A stretch of 64,000 nucleotides of DNA from Neomoorella sulfitireducens (GTDB lineage Bacteria > Bacillota > DSM-521 > Neomoorellales > Neomoorellaceae). This document shows positions 40,776-50,167 of the stretch, one piece after another. How positions within the stretch are numbered: the stretch's first letter is position 1; each line of letters opens with the position of its first letter. A program made the position numbers and the translations under genes. Under the pieces are notes generated by a model, which was not told the DNA's origin, ran no database searches, and was given only the letters and a program-made list of their open reading frames with translations. Where the stretch lies: NCBI RefSeq assembly GCF_024733845.1, contig NZ_JANRHG010000007.1, forward strand, positions 1 to 64,000, written 5' to 3'.

Positions 40776-42125
40776 GTGCGGATTATAATCATAGGTGCCG
40801 GCAAAGTGGGTTTTAAGCTGGCCGAGATGCTTTCCTTGAGCAACCATGACGTTTTAGTTATCGAGCAGGATGCAGAGAGGATTGCAAACGTCGAAGAGAA
40901 GCTTGATGTCCAGGCCATCTGTGCTAATGGCGCCAGCCCCACCGTTCTTAAAGAGAATGGAGTGGCTGGCACCGATCTTTTGATAGCTGTGACGGAAGAT
41001 GACGAGGTAAATATTATCGCCAGCCTGATTAGTAAAAAGCTGGGCGCCAAAATGACTGCGGCGCGGGTTCGCAACCCTGAATACCTGTCTCTTAATGAAA
41101 TTGGTTTTGATAAGGATCTGGGCATCGATTATGTCATCAACCCTGACTATGTTACCGCCTCCGCCATTGCTGAACTCGTCGAGGCACCGGAAGCGGTAGA
41201 ATCTGAATTCTACGCGGGCGGGAAGATCCAGCTGCTGGTGCTTAATCTACCGCCGGCCGCGCCGGTAGCGGGCAAAAAGCTGAAGGAGTTGCCTTCACCT
41301 AACCCTTACTTAATCGTGGCCATCCAGCGGGGAGATACAATGATCATCCCGCGGGGCGAAGATCGCCTCCTGGCCGGTGATAAAGTGTTTGTCCTGGCAC
41401 CGGCCAGGTTAATGGAACCTGTGGAGCATCTCCTGGGACAAAAGCGAGCCCGGGTCCAGCGGCTGGTGGTGCTGGGAGGCAGCCGGACTGCCTATTACCT
41501 GGCCCAGAGGCTGGCCGGGAAAAAGGTTGAAATTAAAATTCTGGAAAAAGACCGCCAGCGCTGTGAGATTTTATGCGAAAAATTGCCCCATGTCACCATT
41601 ATCCACGGCGACGGTAGCGATCTGGGTTTGCTGCAGGAAGAAGATATTGGCCAGGCCGACATCTTTGCCGCTGTATCCGGCGACGACAAGGTAAACCTGC
41701 TGGCTTCCCTGCTGGCCAAGCACCTGGGGGTCAGGAAGACCATCTGTAAAGTGGGGCGCTCTGATTACGCCGACATAATGGAAAAGATAGGTATTGATGT
41801 AGTCATTAGCCCGCGGCTCCTAACAGCTGCCGCCATTATGAAGTTTGTCCGCCGCGGCAAAATTGTTTCCATAAGCTTGCTGGGCCAGGATAAGGCAGAA
41901 ATGATCGAGTTTATTGTCCCCCCTGACTGGCGCCTGGCCGGGAAGCCCTTAAAGCAGATTAATTTTCCCCGCCATGCCATCGTTGGCGCCATCGCCCGGG
42001 ACGATGAAATTATAATCCCCGGCGGCGGCGATTGTATTATGCCCGGTGATCATGTGATTGTTTTTACTTTACCGGGTTCCGTGGCCACGGTCCATAATTT
42101 CTTTGGCGCTACGGAAAAGAGGTAA
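40776..42125 (+). CDS. trkA: Trk potassium uptake regulatory protein TrkA
   Basis: About 449 residues: two tandem RCK units, each with a Rossmann NAD-binding half (IIIGAGKVGFKLAEMLSLSNHDVLVIEQD; LVVLGGSRTAYYLAQRLAGKKVEIKILEKD) and a TrkA-C half (around 145-220 and 370-449). Cytoplasmic gating ring for TrkH. The start is GTG 40776, seven bases after GAGGTG. A TTG at 40755 lies upstream of that SD. trkH starts four bases after the stop. Confidence 0.94.
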   Translation: MRIIIIGAGKVGFKLAEMLSLSNHDVLVIEQDAERIANVEEKLDVQAICANGASPTVLKENGVAGTDLLIAVTEDDEVNIIASLISKKLGAKMTAARVRNPEYLSLNEIGFDKDLGIDYVINPDYVTASAIAELVEAPEAVESEFYAGGKIQLLVLNLPPAAPVAGKKLKELPSPNPYLIVAIQRGDTMIIPRGEDRLLAGDKVFVLAPARLMEPVEHLLGQKRARVQRLVVLGGSRTAYYLAQRLAGKKVEIKILEKDRQRCEILCEKLPHVTIIHGDGSDLGLLQEEDIGQADIFAAVSGDDKVNLLASLLAKHLGVRKTICKVGRSDYADIMEKIGIDVVISPRLLTAAAIMKFVRRGKIVSISLLGQDKAEMIEFIVPPDWRLAGKPLKQINFPRHAIVGAIARDDEIIIPGGGDCIMPGDHVIVFTLPGSVATVHNFFGATEKR

Positions 42126-42128
42126 AAA

Positions 42129-43577
42129 ATGCATTACCGCCTTGTGTTTCAAATCCTTGGCAAGATCATTATTTTAATCGGCCTGTCTATGTTGCTACCC
42201 TTACTCGTGGCGTTTTATTTCCAGGAAAGGGAATGGCAGGCCTTTGCCTGGAGTGCACTGATAACGATAGCAGCTGGCATACCCCTGAGCCTCTATCCCT
42301 CCCGTAACGAGGAACTCCGCAGGCGTGAGGGCTGTGCTATCGTTACGCTGAGCTGGGTGGCGGCGGCTATTTTCGGGAGTTTGCCCTATCTTTTTTCTGA
42401 CGCATTTCCCCATTTTGCCGATGCCCTTTTTGAAACAGTTTCCGGTTTCACTACCACCGGGGCCAGCGTCATGACGGACATCGAAAGCCACTCCCGTTCC
42501 ATCCTTTTCTGGCGCAGCCTGACCCACTGGCTGGGGGGCATGGGAATAGTAGTCCTTTTTGTGGCCCTTCTTTCCCATATGGGTGCCGGTGGCCTGCAGA
42601 TGCTCCAGGCTGAAGCCCCCGGCCCGGTAACGGAGAAAATAAAACCCCGCATCCAGGAAACGGCAAAGATTCTCTGGTCTACCTACTTAATTCTTTCGGT
42701 ACTGGAAATCCTGTTATTATGGGCGGCAGGTTTATCACTGTATGAAGCCGTCATCCACACCTTTGGTACCATGGCTACCGGCGGCTTTTCCAGCAAAAAC
42801 GCCAGCATTGGCTATTATACCAGTGCCGCGGTACAGTGGATCATCACGGTGTTCATGTTTCTGGCCGGCATTAATTTTGCCCTTTATTATCAGGTCTTGC
42901 GCCGCCGGTCGCCACTTTATTTCTGGCGCAGCCCGGAATTTAAACTCTACAGTGCCTTAATTGTTATCGCAACAATTATAGTAGCGGCAGACTTAATTTT
43001 AGCCGGCAACCGGCCGGGGGAACACCTGGTGCGTACGGCTGCCTTCCAGGTAGTTTCCATTATTACCACGACCGGCTACGTCACTGCCGACTATGACGCC
43101 TGGCCCAGCCTCTCTCGCGCCCTTTTATTTATCCTGATGTTTATTGGTGGCTGTTATGGTTCTACCGGAGGGGCAATAAAAGTCGGGCGGTGGCTGGTTG
43201 TTTTAAAGAACGGGCTGGCAGAGCTTTTCCGGACTATTCATCCCCATGCCTTGTTTCCGGTTCGTTTTGGTAACACCGGCGTATTAAAAGAAAACCTGGT
43301 TTTAAATATCTTACAGTTCGTCTGCCTGTATTTACTTTTATTTGCCGCGGGCACCCTAGCAATAGCTATGACGGGATTGGGACTGGAAGACGCTGCCAGC
43401 GCTGCTGCCGCAACCCTGGGCAATGTTGGCCCGGGCCTGGGTGCCGTGGGTCCTGCCCAGAACTACGCCCACCTGCCGGTAGCATCCAAGTATTTATTAT
43501 CCTGGCTGATGCTGGTCGGGCGCCTGGAGATTTATACCGTCCTGGCCCTCTTTTTACGGACAACCTGGCGGGGTTAA
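42129..43577 (+). CDS. trkH: Trk potassium transporter membrane subunit TrkH
   Basis: 482 residues, about ten membrane helices in four M1-P-M2 repeats. Selectivity-filter loops are recognisable: VSGFTTTGASVM, FGTMATGGFSSKN, SIITTTGYVTADYD and LGNVGPGLGAVGP. SLTHWLGGMGIVVLFVALL is a family block. K+ uptake with TrkA, encoded directly upstream. Confidence 0.94.
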   Translation: MHYRLVFQILGKIIILIGLSMLLPLLVAFYFQEREWQAFAWSALITIAAGIPLSLYPSRNEELRRREGCAIVTLSWVAAAIFGSLPYLFSDAFPHFADALFETVSGFTTTGASVMTDIESHSRSILFWRSLTHWLGGMGIVVLFVALLSHMGAGGLQMLQAEAPGPVTEKIKPRIQETAKILWSTYLILSVLEILLLWAAGLSLYEAVIHTFGTMATGGFSSKNASIGYYTSAAVQWIITVFMFLAGINFALYYQVLRRRSPLYFWRSPEFKLYSALIVIATIIVAADLILAGNRPGEHLVRTAAFQVVSIITTTGYVTADYDAWPSLSRALLFILMFIGGCYGSTGGAIKVGRWLVVLKNGLAELFRTIHPHALFPVRFGNTGVLKENLVLNILQFVCLYLLLFAAGTLAIAMTGLGLEDAASAAAATLGNVGPGLGAVGPAQNYAHLPVASKYLLSWLMLVGRLEIYTVLALFLRTTWRG

Positions 43578-43709
43578 CCTGATTGGCCGGCCGGATAAAT
43601 GGGGATGTTGGCGGTAGCACGGCGCGTTTTTTTGAAACCGGTCAGGCGGGTGTAACCAGATGGTAAAAAGAGGAAGCATAGGGTATGCCGGTGGCTTTTT
43701 ACACCGGAA

Positions 43710-44117
43710 CTATCCTTTTTTATCCATGCGGTAAACGGTACCCTGGGCTACGGCAATTGTTTCCCCTTCGCTGCTGGCAATATTGATCCGGTAAAGGCCG
43801 GTATGCCGGGTAAGGTGTTCTTCCCGGGCTTCGGCAATCAATTGCATGCCTATCCGGGCCGGTTTAAGATAATTAATAGTTATTGCAAGGGCAACGGCAG
43901 TGTCACCGCGGGAGTTGCTGGCCAACCCCAGGGCCGTATCGGCCAGGGTAAAGATAGCTCCCCCGTGCCCGATGCCGTGGAAATTCGTCATGTTTTTATT
44001 AATTGTCATGGCCATGCGGGCATAGCCCGGGGCCAGTTCCAGGAGTTCGATCCCCAGCGAGCGGGGGAAGGTGTCGGCATTATAATATTTATCTATAAGT
44101 GAAGTTACGGTACTCAA
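43710..44117 (-). CDS. PaaI-family hotdog thioesterase
   Basis: About 135 residues. Hotdog fold with NFHGIGHGGAIFTLADTALGLASNS, the PaaI catalytic helix region (His-Gly-Gly, then Asp). ALAITINYLKPARIGMQLIAEAR and GETIAVAQGTVYRM complete it. Hydrolyses an acyl- or aryl-CoA; substrate unknown. Start chosen at TTG 44117 because GGGAGAGG lies seven bases upstream; a longer form from ATG 44156 overlaps the preceding gene. Third gene of the minus-strand glycerate kinase operon. Confidence 0.85.
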   Translation of the reverse strand: MSTVTSLIDKYYNADTFPRSLGIELLELAPGYARMAMTINKNMTNFHGIGHGGAIFTLADTALGLASNSRGDTAVALAITINYLKPARIGMQLIAEAREEHLTRHTGLYRINIASSEGETIAVAQGTVYRMDKKG

Positions 44118-44142
44118 TGGTTGTCCTCTCCCAATAGATTTT

Positions 44143-44385
44143 TTAAGCCCCCTCATGGCGCCGGGCGATTATGTGGCAAGTCTTCCCGTCGCTATCGCCG
44201 CGGCTCTGATAGTCGAGGCCGTGTTCCTCTAAAAGTTTTATCAGCAGGTCGGCCTGGTGGGCGTCGGCGGCTTCCATGGTAATGGTAAGGTGGTCTCCTG
44301 GATTCAGGCGCGGCAATACGTCCCGCACCCGGGCCAGATCGCTGCTGGTAATGGCGGTACCCATCCTTAAAGAAATATCTGGCAT
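44143..44385 (-). CDS. Small protein of unknown function
   Basis: 80 residues: MPDISLRMGTAITSSDLARV followed by LNPGDHLTITMEAADAHQADLLIKLLEEHG and a C-terminal KTCHIIARRHE. Pattern of alternating strands and two helices suggests a small alpha/beta (ferredoxin-like or sulfur-carrier-like) domain. AAGGAGG lies on the minus strand before the ATG. Sits between glycerate kinase and the thioesterase, likely in one transcript. Not recognised. Confidence 0.7.
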   Translation of the reverse strand: MPDISLRMGTAITSSDLARVRDVLPRLNPGDHLTITMEAADAHQADLLIKLLEEHGLDYQSRGDSDGKTCHIIARRHEGA

Positions 44386-44445
44386 AAAGGGCCTCCTTCC
44401 GGGCTTTTTCTTTAGTTTTGCCTGGGAGGGGGCTTTTTAATGCTT

Positions 44446-45588
44446 TTATTTATTCATTACTGCCATTAGTCGTAGCAGGCGTTCGGCAGCGTCGGTTAGC
44501 AAGGCGGCAGCGTTCTCCAGGCAGTATGCTAAAGGTACCGGACGGGGGACAATACTCATGAATCCTTTAATGCCGTGTTCATAGACGGTATTGGCGCCAT
44601 CGCCGATAGAACCTACCAGGGCCACCACCGGGATGCCGTATTTCCCTGCTACCCGGGCGACGCCGGCGGGGACTTTACCAAAAGCCGTCTGGTGGTTGAT
44701 TTCTCCTTCACCGGTGATGACCAGGTCGGCGCCTGCTGCCAGGATGCCGTCGAGATTTACGGCCTCCATTACCAGTTCGATACCGCGCCGCAGGGTGGCA
44801 TCCAGGAAGGCTACCAGGCCGGCACCCAGGCCGCCGGCGGCACCGGCCCCGGGCAGTTCCCGGACGTCTTTTCCTAGATCTCGTTCAATGATATCTGCCA
44901 GCCTGGCCAGGGCCGCATCCAGGCGGGGGACCATCTCCGGCGTGGCGCCCTTCTGGGGACCGTAGACGGCCGACGCCCCCCGGGGCCCGCACAAGGGGTT
45001 GTCGACATCGCAGGCTACCAGGATTTCCGTTTCCTTTACCCGCGGGTCCAGGCTCCCGGTATCAATGCGTGCCAGTGCCTCCAGGCCGGCAGCCCCCGGT
45101 CTTATATCGTCTCCCCGGGCATCCAATAGCTTTACACCAAGGGCCTGGGCCATTCCTGCGCCGCCGTCGTTGGTGGCACTGCCGCCGATGCCCACAATCA
45201 AACGCCGGCAGCCGGCATCCAGGGCCCGGCGGATGAGTTCACCGGTACCGTAAGTGGTGGTAAACAGGGGGTTGCGCTTTTCCCGGGGTACCAGGGGCAG
45301 GCCTGATGCCTGGGCCATCTCCACCACAGCGGTGGCGCCGTCTCCCAGGATTCCCCAGGCGGCTTGAACCGGCTGTGCCAGGGGACCGGTGACGGTGGTG
45401 GTAATAATCCGCCCGCCGGTAGCCGCTACCAGGGTGGTTGTTAAACCTTCGCCGCCGTCGGCCATGGGCACGGTAATAGTTTCTACCTGGGGGAAAACCC
45501 GTTTAATACCTTCGGCTATAGCTGCGGCAACGGCAGGCGCGTCCAGGCTTTCTTTAAAAGAATCGGGAGCAATGACAATGCGCTTCAT
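44446..45588 (-). CDS. glxK: Glycerate kinase (GlxK/GarK family)
   Basis: Phosphorylates glycerate, feeding lower glycolysis. 380 residues, typical length. Signatures: IVIAPDSFKESLDAPAVAAAIAEG, PMADGGEGLTTTLVAATGG, LIVGIGGSATNDGGAGMAQALG, ILVACDVDNPLCGPRGASAVYGPQKGA and DLVITGEGEINHQTAFGKVP. SD GGAGG before ATG 45588. First gene of a three-gene minus-strand unit. Whether it yields 2- or 3-phosphoglycerate is not decided by sequence; this family usually gives 2-phosphoglycerate. Confidence 0.92.
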   Translation of the reverse strand: MKRIVIAPDSFKESLDAPAVAAAIAEGIKRVFPQVETITVPMADGGEGLTTTLVAATGGRIITTTVTGPLAQPVQAAWGILGDGATAVVEMAQASGLPLVPREKRNPLFTTTYGTGELIRRALDAGCRRLIVGIGGSATNDGGAGMAQALGVKLLDARGDDIRPGAAGLEALARIDTGSLDPRVKETEILVACDVDNPLCGPRGASAVYGPQKGATPEMVPRLDAALARLADIIERDLGKDVRELPGAGAAGGLGAGLVAFLDATLRRGIELVMEAVNLDGILAAGADLVITGEGEINHQTAFGKVPAGVARVAGKYGIPVVALVGSIGDGANTVYEHGIKGFMSIVPRPVPLAYCLENAAALLTDAAERLLRLMAVMNK

Positions 45589-45663
45589 TTTTTACCTCCA
45601 CTTCCCAGAAACATCTTTTTAAAATATTCGCCGGGATTGCCGAAATACCTACCATCCCCTGCC

Positions 45664-45692
45664 TTGACACTTAAAAAAAGCGTATTTATAAT
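45664..45692 (+). promoter_or_regulatory. Consensus promoter of the M-box operon
   Basis: TTGACA (45664-45669), 17-base spacer, TATAAT (45687-45692), a perfect sigma-A promoter. Transcription should start near 45699, 27 bases before the aptamer. With the M-box and terminator it fills the 368-base gap between the divergent genes. Confidence 0.9.
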
Positions 45693-45725
45693 GAAATTAA
45701 AGGCGAAAACTGCTATTTTACAACC

Positions 45726-45874
45726 TTCGTTAGGTGAGGCTTCTGCATAGACAGACGCCACTGCCCGGAAACGTCGAAAGACGCCAATGGGTCAACAGGT
45801 ATTACCGGCTTAAGGTTTTACCTAATGTGGCTGAGAGTTATCTCTAGCTATGCACGTGCCAAAGCTCAACGAGT
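45726..45874 (+). promoter_or_regulatory. M-box (ykoK) magnesium riboswitch
   Basis: Nearly the full M-box consensus is present in order: GTTAGGTGAGGCTTC, GACGCCACTGCCCGGAAACG, TCGAAAGACGCCAATGGGTC, AACAGGTATTACCGGCTTAA, GGTTTTACCTAATGTGGCTG, AGAGTTATCTCTAGCTATGC and GTGCCAAAGCTCAACGAG. These form the three parallel helices that bind Mg2+. A terminator follows at 45906, so high Mg2+ should switch off the ABC transporter genes downstream. Confidence 0.95.
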
Positions 45875-45905
45875 GGGGGTTAATAGGGCTATTTATGAAC
45901 TCTAT

Positions 45906-45938
45906 GTCTTCCCACTTGGGAAGACTATTTTATTTTTT
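45906..45938 (+). terminator. M-box expression-platform terminator
   Basis: GTCTTCCC (45906-45913), four-base loop, GGGAAGAC (45918-45925), then TATTTTATTTTTT. Confidence 0.88.
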
Positions 45939-45956
45939 AGTTAGGAGGTGAACCCC

Positions 45957-47675
45957 GTGGCGCGGGCAGGGAACCTGGCTTTAACAATGGTTATGACCGT
46001 CCTTTTAACTGCCTTTGCCTACTTTGCTTACCAGGGCCACCAAGCTGTTGCCCTGGCAGGAGAGACAACGATTGTTACCAGTATCGGCCTCCTGCCCTAT
46101 TACGCCTTCCGGTCATTTATAAGAATGCTGGGCGCATATATATTGTCTTTTGTCTTTACGCTAACTTACGGGTATAAAGCCGGGACAGACCCGCGGGCTG
46201 AACGCTGGCTCATACCTATCCTGGACATCCTCCAGTCGGTGCCCATCCTGGGGTTCTTCCCTGCCGCCGTTTACTTTTTTGTTTCTCTTTTCCGGGGAAG
46301 CCCCCTGGGGGTGGAACTGGCTTCCATATTCCTTATCTTTACCAGCCAGGCCTGGAACATGACCTTTGGTTTCTACGAATCGTTGACGACAATTCCCCGG
46401 GATCTTAAAGAGGCGGCCGATGCCTACCGCCTTACGGGCTGGCGTCGCTTCCAGAAACTTTACTTTCCCGCCGGCATCCCTAAAATGGTCTATAACAGCA
46501 TATTATCCTGGAGCGGCGGATGGTATTTTCTTATTGCTGCCGAAATTATAGCCATAGGCCCCGCCAGGTACTCCCTGCCGGGCCTCGGCAGTTACCTAAT
46601 CCGCACAACGGAAGAAGGAAATCTGGGCTCGACGATAGCCGGTCTTTTGACCCTGATAGCGTTAATCACTTTAATGAATATTTTTATCTGGCGACCCCTT
46701 TCCGTCTGGGCCGAAAATTTTAATTATGAGTTTGAAAGCGGCGGTTCAAGAACGACCAGGGGGTGGGGTTACCGCCTCTGGTATGAAGCCCCTTTTTTCC
46801 GCGAATTCAGGCGGGGACTTATAGCCCTGGGTTCGGGCTTAAGTGTTGTTGTTGAGAATTGGTACATGAAGCTTTATGCCATTGGCGGTGGAGGGCTTAA
46901 AATCTGCCGTTATCTCAACCTGATCTGGCGCCTGGCAACCTGGTCCATGGTTATACTGCTGGTAGTGTCCCTGTTACGAGGCATTGTGGGCCTGGTCAAC
47001 CTGTTCATGATGCCCTGGCAACCCGAGATTTTAAGTATTCCCAAGGCTATTTTCTTTTCGTTTCTACGATTGCTGGTAGCATATCTGTTCTCCCTTGCCT
47101 GGACAATCCCGGCGGCTATCTGGATCGGGCATAATGAGCGCGTTTATGAACTCATGACTCCTGTTTTTGAAGTCCTGGCATCCATCCCGGCGACGGCCTT
47201 GTTTCCCATTATCGTTTTTTTCCTGGTGGGTATTACGGGAGACATGAACCTTGCGGCTATTATCCTGGTATTGACGGGTATGCAGTGGTATCTTCTATTT
47301 AACCTTATTGCCGGGGTAAAAAGCATTCCCCGGGACTTAAAAGAGGCAGCTGAGGCTTTTGGCCTCCGGGGAAGCAGGTATTTACGCCGGGTAGTTATAC
47401 CGGCCTTGGTACCCTCCCTCATAACGGGCAGCGTTACCTCATGGGGAGGCGGCTGGAATGCCCTGATCGTCGCCGAATATGTTGTCTATGCCGGTCAGGT
47501 TTATACTGCTTTTGGCATTGGCTCTCTGCTGGATACTGCTATTTATAAGAGCGGTAGTTTCCAGATAATCTGGTCCAGCCTTATCGCTATGGTAGCAACC
47601 ATTGTTTTCCTCAATCGTTTTTTCTGGCGGCGCCTGTACGATATAGCCGTTAGCAAGTTTACTATGGGAGATTAA
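45957..47675 (+). CDS. Fused double ABC permease, NitT/TauT type, under M-box control
   Basis: About 572 residues with roughly twelve hydrophobic helices in two homologous halves. Each half carries an EAA loop that docks the ATPase: IPRDLKEAADAYRLTGWRRF and IPRDLKEAAEAFGLRGSRYL. Both also have a W.GGWYFLIAAE / WGGGWNALIVAE block typical of nitrate/taurine-class permeases. The start is GTG 45957; the GTG at 45948 is part of the SD AGGAGGTG. The riboswitch suggests Mg2+ or a Mg2+-related solute. No solute-binding protein is encoded nearby, unlike most members. Confidence 0.9.
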   Translation: MARAGNLALTMVMTVLLTAFAYFAYQGHQAVALAGETTIVTSIGLLPYYAFRSFIRMLGAYILSFVFTLTYGYKAGTDPRAERWLIPILDILQSVPILGFFPAAVYFFVSLFRGSPLGVELASIFLIFTSQAWNMTFGFYESLTTIPRDLKEAADAYRLTGWRRFQKLYFPAGIPKMVYNSILSWSGGWYFLIAAEIIAIGPARYSLPGLGSYLIRTTEEGNLGSTIAGLLTLIALITLMNIFIWRPLSVWAENFNYEFESGGSRTTRGWGYRLWYEAPFFREFRRGLIALGSGLSVVVENWYMKLYAIGGGGLKICRYLNLIWRLATWSMVILLVVSLLRGIVGLVNLFMMPWQPEILSIPKAIFFSFLRLLVAYLFSLAWTIPAAIWIGHNERVYELMTPVFEVLASIPATALFPIIVFFLVGITGDMNLAAIILVLTGMQWYLLFNLIAGVKSIPRDLKEAAEAFGLRGSRYLRRVVIPALVPSLITGSVTSWGGGWNALIVAEYVVYAGQVYTAFGIGSLLDTAIYKSGSFQIIWSSLIAMVATIVFLNRFFWRRLYDIAVSKFTMGD

Positions 47676-47689
47676 AGGGGGTGATATGG

Positions 47690-48439
47690 TTGGCTCTACT
47701 TGAAGTATGCAATGTTTATAAAACTTATACCGACGCCAACCGGTCCCTCACGGTTCTAAATGACATTTCTTTTACCATTGCTAAAGGTGAATTTGTCTGC
47801 CTGGTAGGTCCATCCGGTTCGGGGAAAAGTACCCTGCTGCGGATGATTGTTGGCCTGGACCGCCCGTCCCGGGGACAAATATTTTACCGGGGGCAGCAGG
47901 TAAACGGCGTTATGGATAAAATGGCCATTGTTTTTCAGTCTTTTGCCCTGTTGCCCTGGCTGACGGTTATGGAAAATGTATCCCTGGGTCTCGAGGCTAA
48001 AAACGTACCCCGGCCAGAAAGGGAGAAAATAGCCAATAAATATATTCAAAAAGTAGGCCTGGACGGTTTTGAAGATGCTTACCCGCGGGAACTATCCCGG
48101 GGTATGAAACAACGGGTGGGTATTGCCCGGGCCCTGACCATGGAACCGGAACTCCTCTGCATGGATGAACCCTTTTCGGCCCTGGACGCTTTTACGGCCC
48201 AGAACCTGCGGGAGGAGCTTTTAGACCTGTGGCTGGATATAACGCTTCCCGTAAAATCGGTCCTCATGGTGACTCACGGTATCGAGGAAGCCGTCTTCAT
48301 GGCCGACCGGGTCATGGTGCTGTCTAAAAGGCCGGCCCGGATCCTTGCCGATGTCCGCATAGACCTGCCCCGCCCGCGCAACATGAAGGACGAAGCCTTC
48401 GCCCGGGTGACGGATAAAATATACTCGCTTTTGTTCTAA
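47690..48439 (+). CDS. ABC transporter ATPase, NitT/TauT type
   Basis: About 249 residues, a single nucleotide-binding domain. Walker A VGPSGSGKSTLLR, Q-loop IVFQSFALLPWLTV, signature YPRELSRGMKQRVGIARAL, Walker B LLCMDEPFSALDAFT and switch His in VLMVTHGIEEAV. Start chosen at TTG 47690 after AAAGGGGGTGAT; a GTG at 47681 lies inside that SD. It follows the permease by 14 bases. It lacks the C-terminal AAA-associated domain present in many relatives; a separate gene for that domain lies at 50168. Confidence 0.92.
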   Translation: MALLEVCNVYKTYTDANRSLTVLNDISFTIAKGEFVCLVGPSGSGKSTLLRMIVGLDRPSRGQIFYRGQQVNGVMDKMAIVFQSFALLPWLTVMENVSLGLEAKNVPRPEREKIANKYIQKVGLDGFEDAYPRELSRGMKQRVGIARALTMEPELLCMDEPFSALDAFTAQNLREELLDLWLDITLPVKSVLMVTHGIEEAVFMADRVMVLSKRPARILADVRIDLPRPRNMKDEAFARVTDKIYSLLF

Positions 48440-48457
48440 GTGTTCTTAGAAAGAAAC

Positions 48458-48482
48458 AAGGGGACGGTTGCCCGTCCCCTTT
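48458..48482. terminator. Bidirectional terminator between ABC operon and citrate synthase
   Basis: AAGGGGACGG (48458-48467), short loop, CCGTCCCCTT (48472-48481), with A-rich and T-rich flanks for both converging genes. Confidence 0.82.
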
Positions 48483-48523
48483 AAGCTTATAAAATACCAA
48501 ATCGCACCGCCGGCCTGGTATGT

Positions 48524-49876
48524 TTACCTCTGCTCCATGGGAATATATTTTCTTTTGCCTATTACATTCTTATAGGCCGGCCTGATGATCCTGCCTCCGC
48601 TCACCAGTTCTTCCAGCAGGTGGGCGCACCAACCGGAAATCCTGGCTATGGCAAAAATCGGGGTATAGAGTTCTACAGGAATATCTAACATCTTATAAAC
48701 AAAGCCCGAATAGAAGTCCACATTGGGAGCAATGATCTTTTCATTTCCTTTTTTAGAGGCAAATAGTTCGGGCCCGACTTTTTCTATGGTCAGGTAGAGG
48801 TCGAATTCCTCTTCCATGTTTTTCTCTTTTGCCAGTTCGGCCGCCTTGGCTTTTAACAAAACGGCACGGGGATCGGACAGGGTATATACGGCATGACCGA
48901 GGCCGTAAATTAATCCCTGCCTGTCAAAAGCTTCCTTGTTGAGGATTTTGTTCAGGTAATATTTGACTTCCTCTTCGTCGGACCAGTCTTTTACATTGTT
49001 CTTTATATCATCCATCATTTCCATAACTTTAATATTGGCACCGCCATGCTTGGGCCCCTTCAGGGAACCTACTGCTGAGGCAATAACCGAGTATATGTCT
49101 GTCCCCGTAGAGGAAACAACATGAACGGCAAAAGTGGAGTTATTTCCCCCGCCGTGCTCGGCATGGAGCACCAGGGAGAGGTCCAGGAGCTCGGCCTCCA
49201 GCCTGCTGTACTGGTTGTCGGGCCTGATCATGTACAGGAAGTTTTCTGCGGTGCTCAGTTCTTTTTGGGGCATGTGAATATACAAGCTTTGATTGCCGTG
49301 ATAGTGGGCTTTGGCCTGGTAACCATAAGCCACCATAACGGGGAAGCGGGCAATCAGCTCGATAGTCTGCCTGACGACGTTTTTGATACTCAAATCATCC
49401 GGGTTTTTATCGTAGGAGTAAGAAGCCAAAACGCTCCTGGCCAGCTTATTCATAATATCATTGCTGGGAGCTTTTAAAATCATATCTTCAACAAATCCAT
49501 CGGGAAGGTTGCGGTTTTCTCCCAGAAGACGGCAGAAATCATCTAGCTCCTGGCGGGAGGGCAGTTCCCCGAAAACGAGAAGGTAAGAAACTTCTTCAAA
49601 ACCAAAACGCCCTTCTTCCTGGAAATTTTTAACTATTTCCCAGACGTCAATTCCCCGGTAAAGGAGCCGTCCCTGGTCGGGGATCCTCTCACCTTCGTCG
49701 AGAATGTAACCGTGGACTTCCCCTATACTCGTAAGCCCTACCAGCACACCGGTGCCGTCACTGTTGCGTAGTCCACGTTTTACATTGTATTTTTCATACA
49801 AAGCAGGTTCAATGTAATTATTTTTTTCAGCCAGTGATATAAGCCGTTCCATGTAAGTCCTGTCTTCTATTGACAT
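48524..49876 (-). CDS. Citrate synthase (Si-type family)
   Basis: Condenses oxaloacetate and acetyl-CoA; the methylcitrate activity of relatives cannot be excluded. 450 residues. Active-site blocks: LSLVLHAEHGGGNNSTF (first His), LKGPKHGGANIKVM (second His), LIYGLGHAVYTLSDPR, and NVDFYSGFVYKML (Asp). The N-terminal ~45 residues (SIEDRTYMERLISLAEKNNY) are an extension seen in clostridial members. It lies convergent to the ABC operon and is not coupled to other TCA genes here. Confidence 0.92.
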   Translation of the reverse strand: MSIEDRTYMERLISLAEKNNYIEPALYEKYNVKRGLRNSDGTGVLVGLTSIGEVHGYILDEGERIPDQGRLLYRGIDVWEIVKNFQEEGRFGFEEVSYLLVFGELPSRQELDDFCRLLGENRNLPDGFVEDMILKAPSNDIMNKLARSVLASYSYDKNPDDLSIKNVVRQTIELIARFPVMVAYGYQAKAHYHGNQSLYIHMPQKELSTAENFLYMIRPDNQYSRLEAELLDLSLVLHAEHGGGNNSTFAVHVVSSTGTDIYSVIASAVGSLKGPKHGGANIKVMEMMDDIKNNVKDWSDEEEVKYYLNKILNKEAFDRQGLIYGLGHAVYTLSDPRAVLLKAKAAELAKEKNMEEEFDLYLTIEKVGPELFASKKGNEKIIAPNVDFYSGFVYKMLDIPVELYTPIFAIARISGWCAHLLEELVSGGRIIRPAYKNVIGKRKYIPMEQR

Positions 49877-50167
49877 TTTATTAATTCATCCTTTCTACCA
49901 GGTTAATAGATTAAAGCTATTTATCCTTAATATATTCTTCACTAAAAGTTGTTTTCCTTTTTCAAAAAGGGGATGCAGGCATAATTATCCCTTAAATCCC
50001 GGAATAGCTGCGGGAAATTTTTCTCCCGCAGGCGCTTCCTGTTCTATTTAGTATTAACTACGGTAGTAAAAGTTAATGCGAGGTGCTGAATCCTGTTCTA
50101 AGATCTGGTATAATATGATAAAATATTGGTACCTGAGATGGTGTTTAAATAGGGGGTCACAGCCACT
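49877..50167. other. Intergenic region between citrate synthase and the AAA-associated gene
   Basis: A/T-rich spacer. It holds an 8-bp perfect hairpin CTGCGGGA/TCCCGCAG (50008-50031) and an exact TATAAT at 50109-50114 with a weak -35 (CTGAAT at 50086), the likely promoter of the gene at 50168. No coding frame is convincing. Confidence 0.45.
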
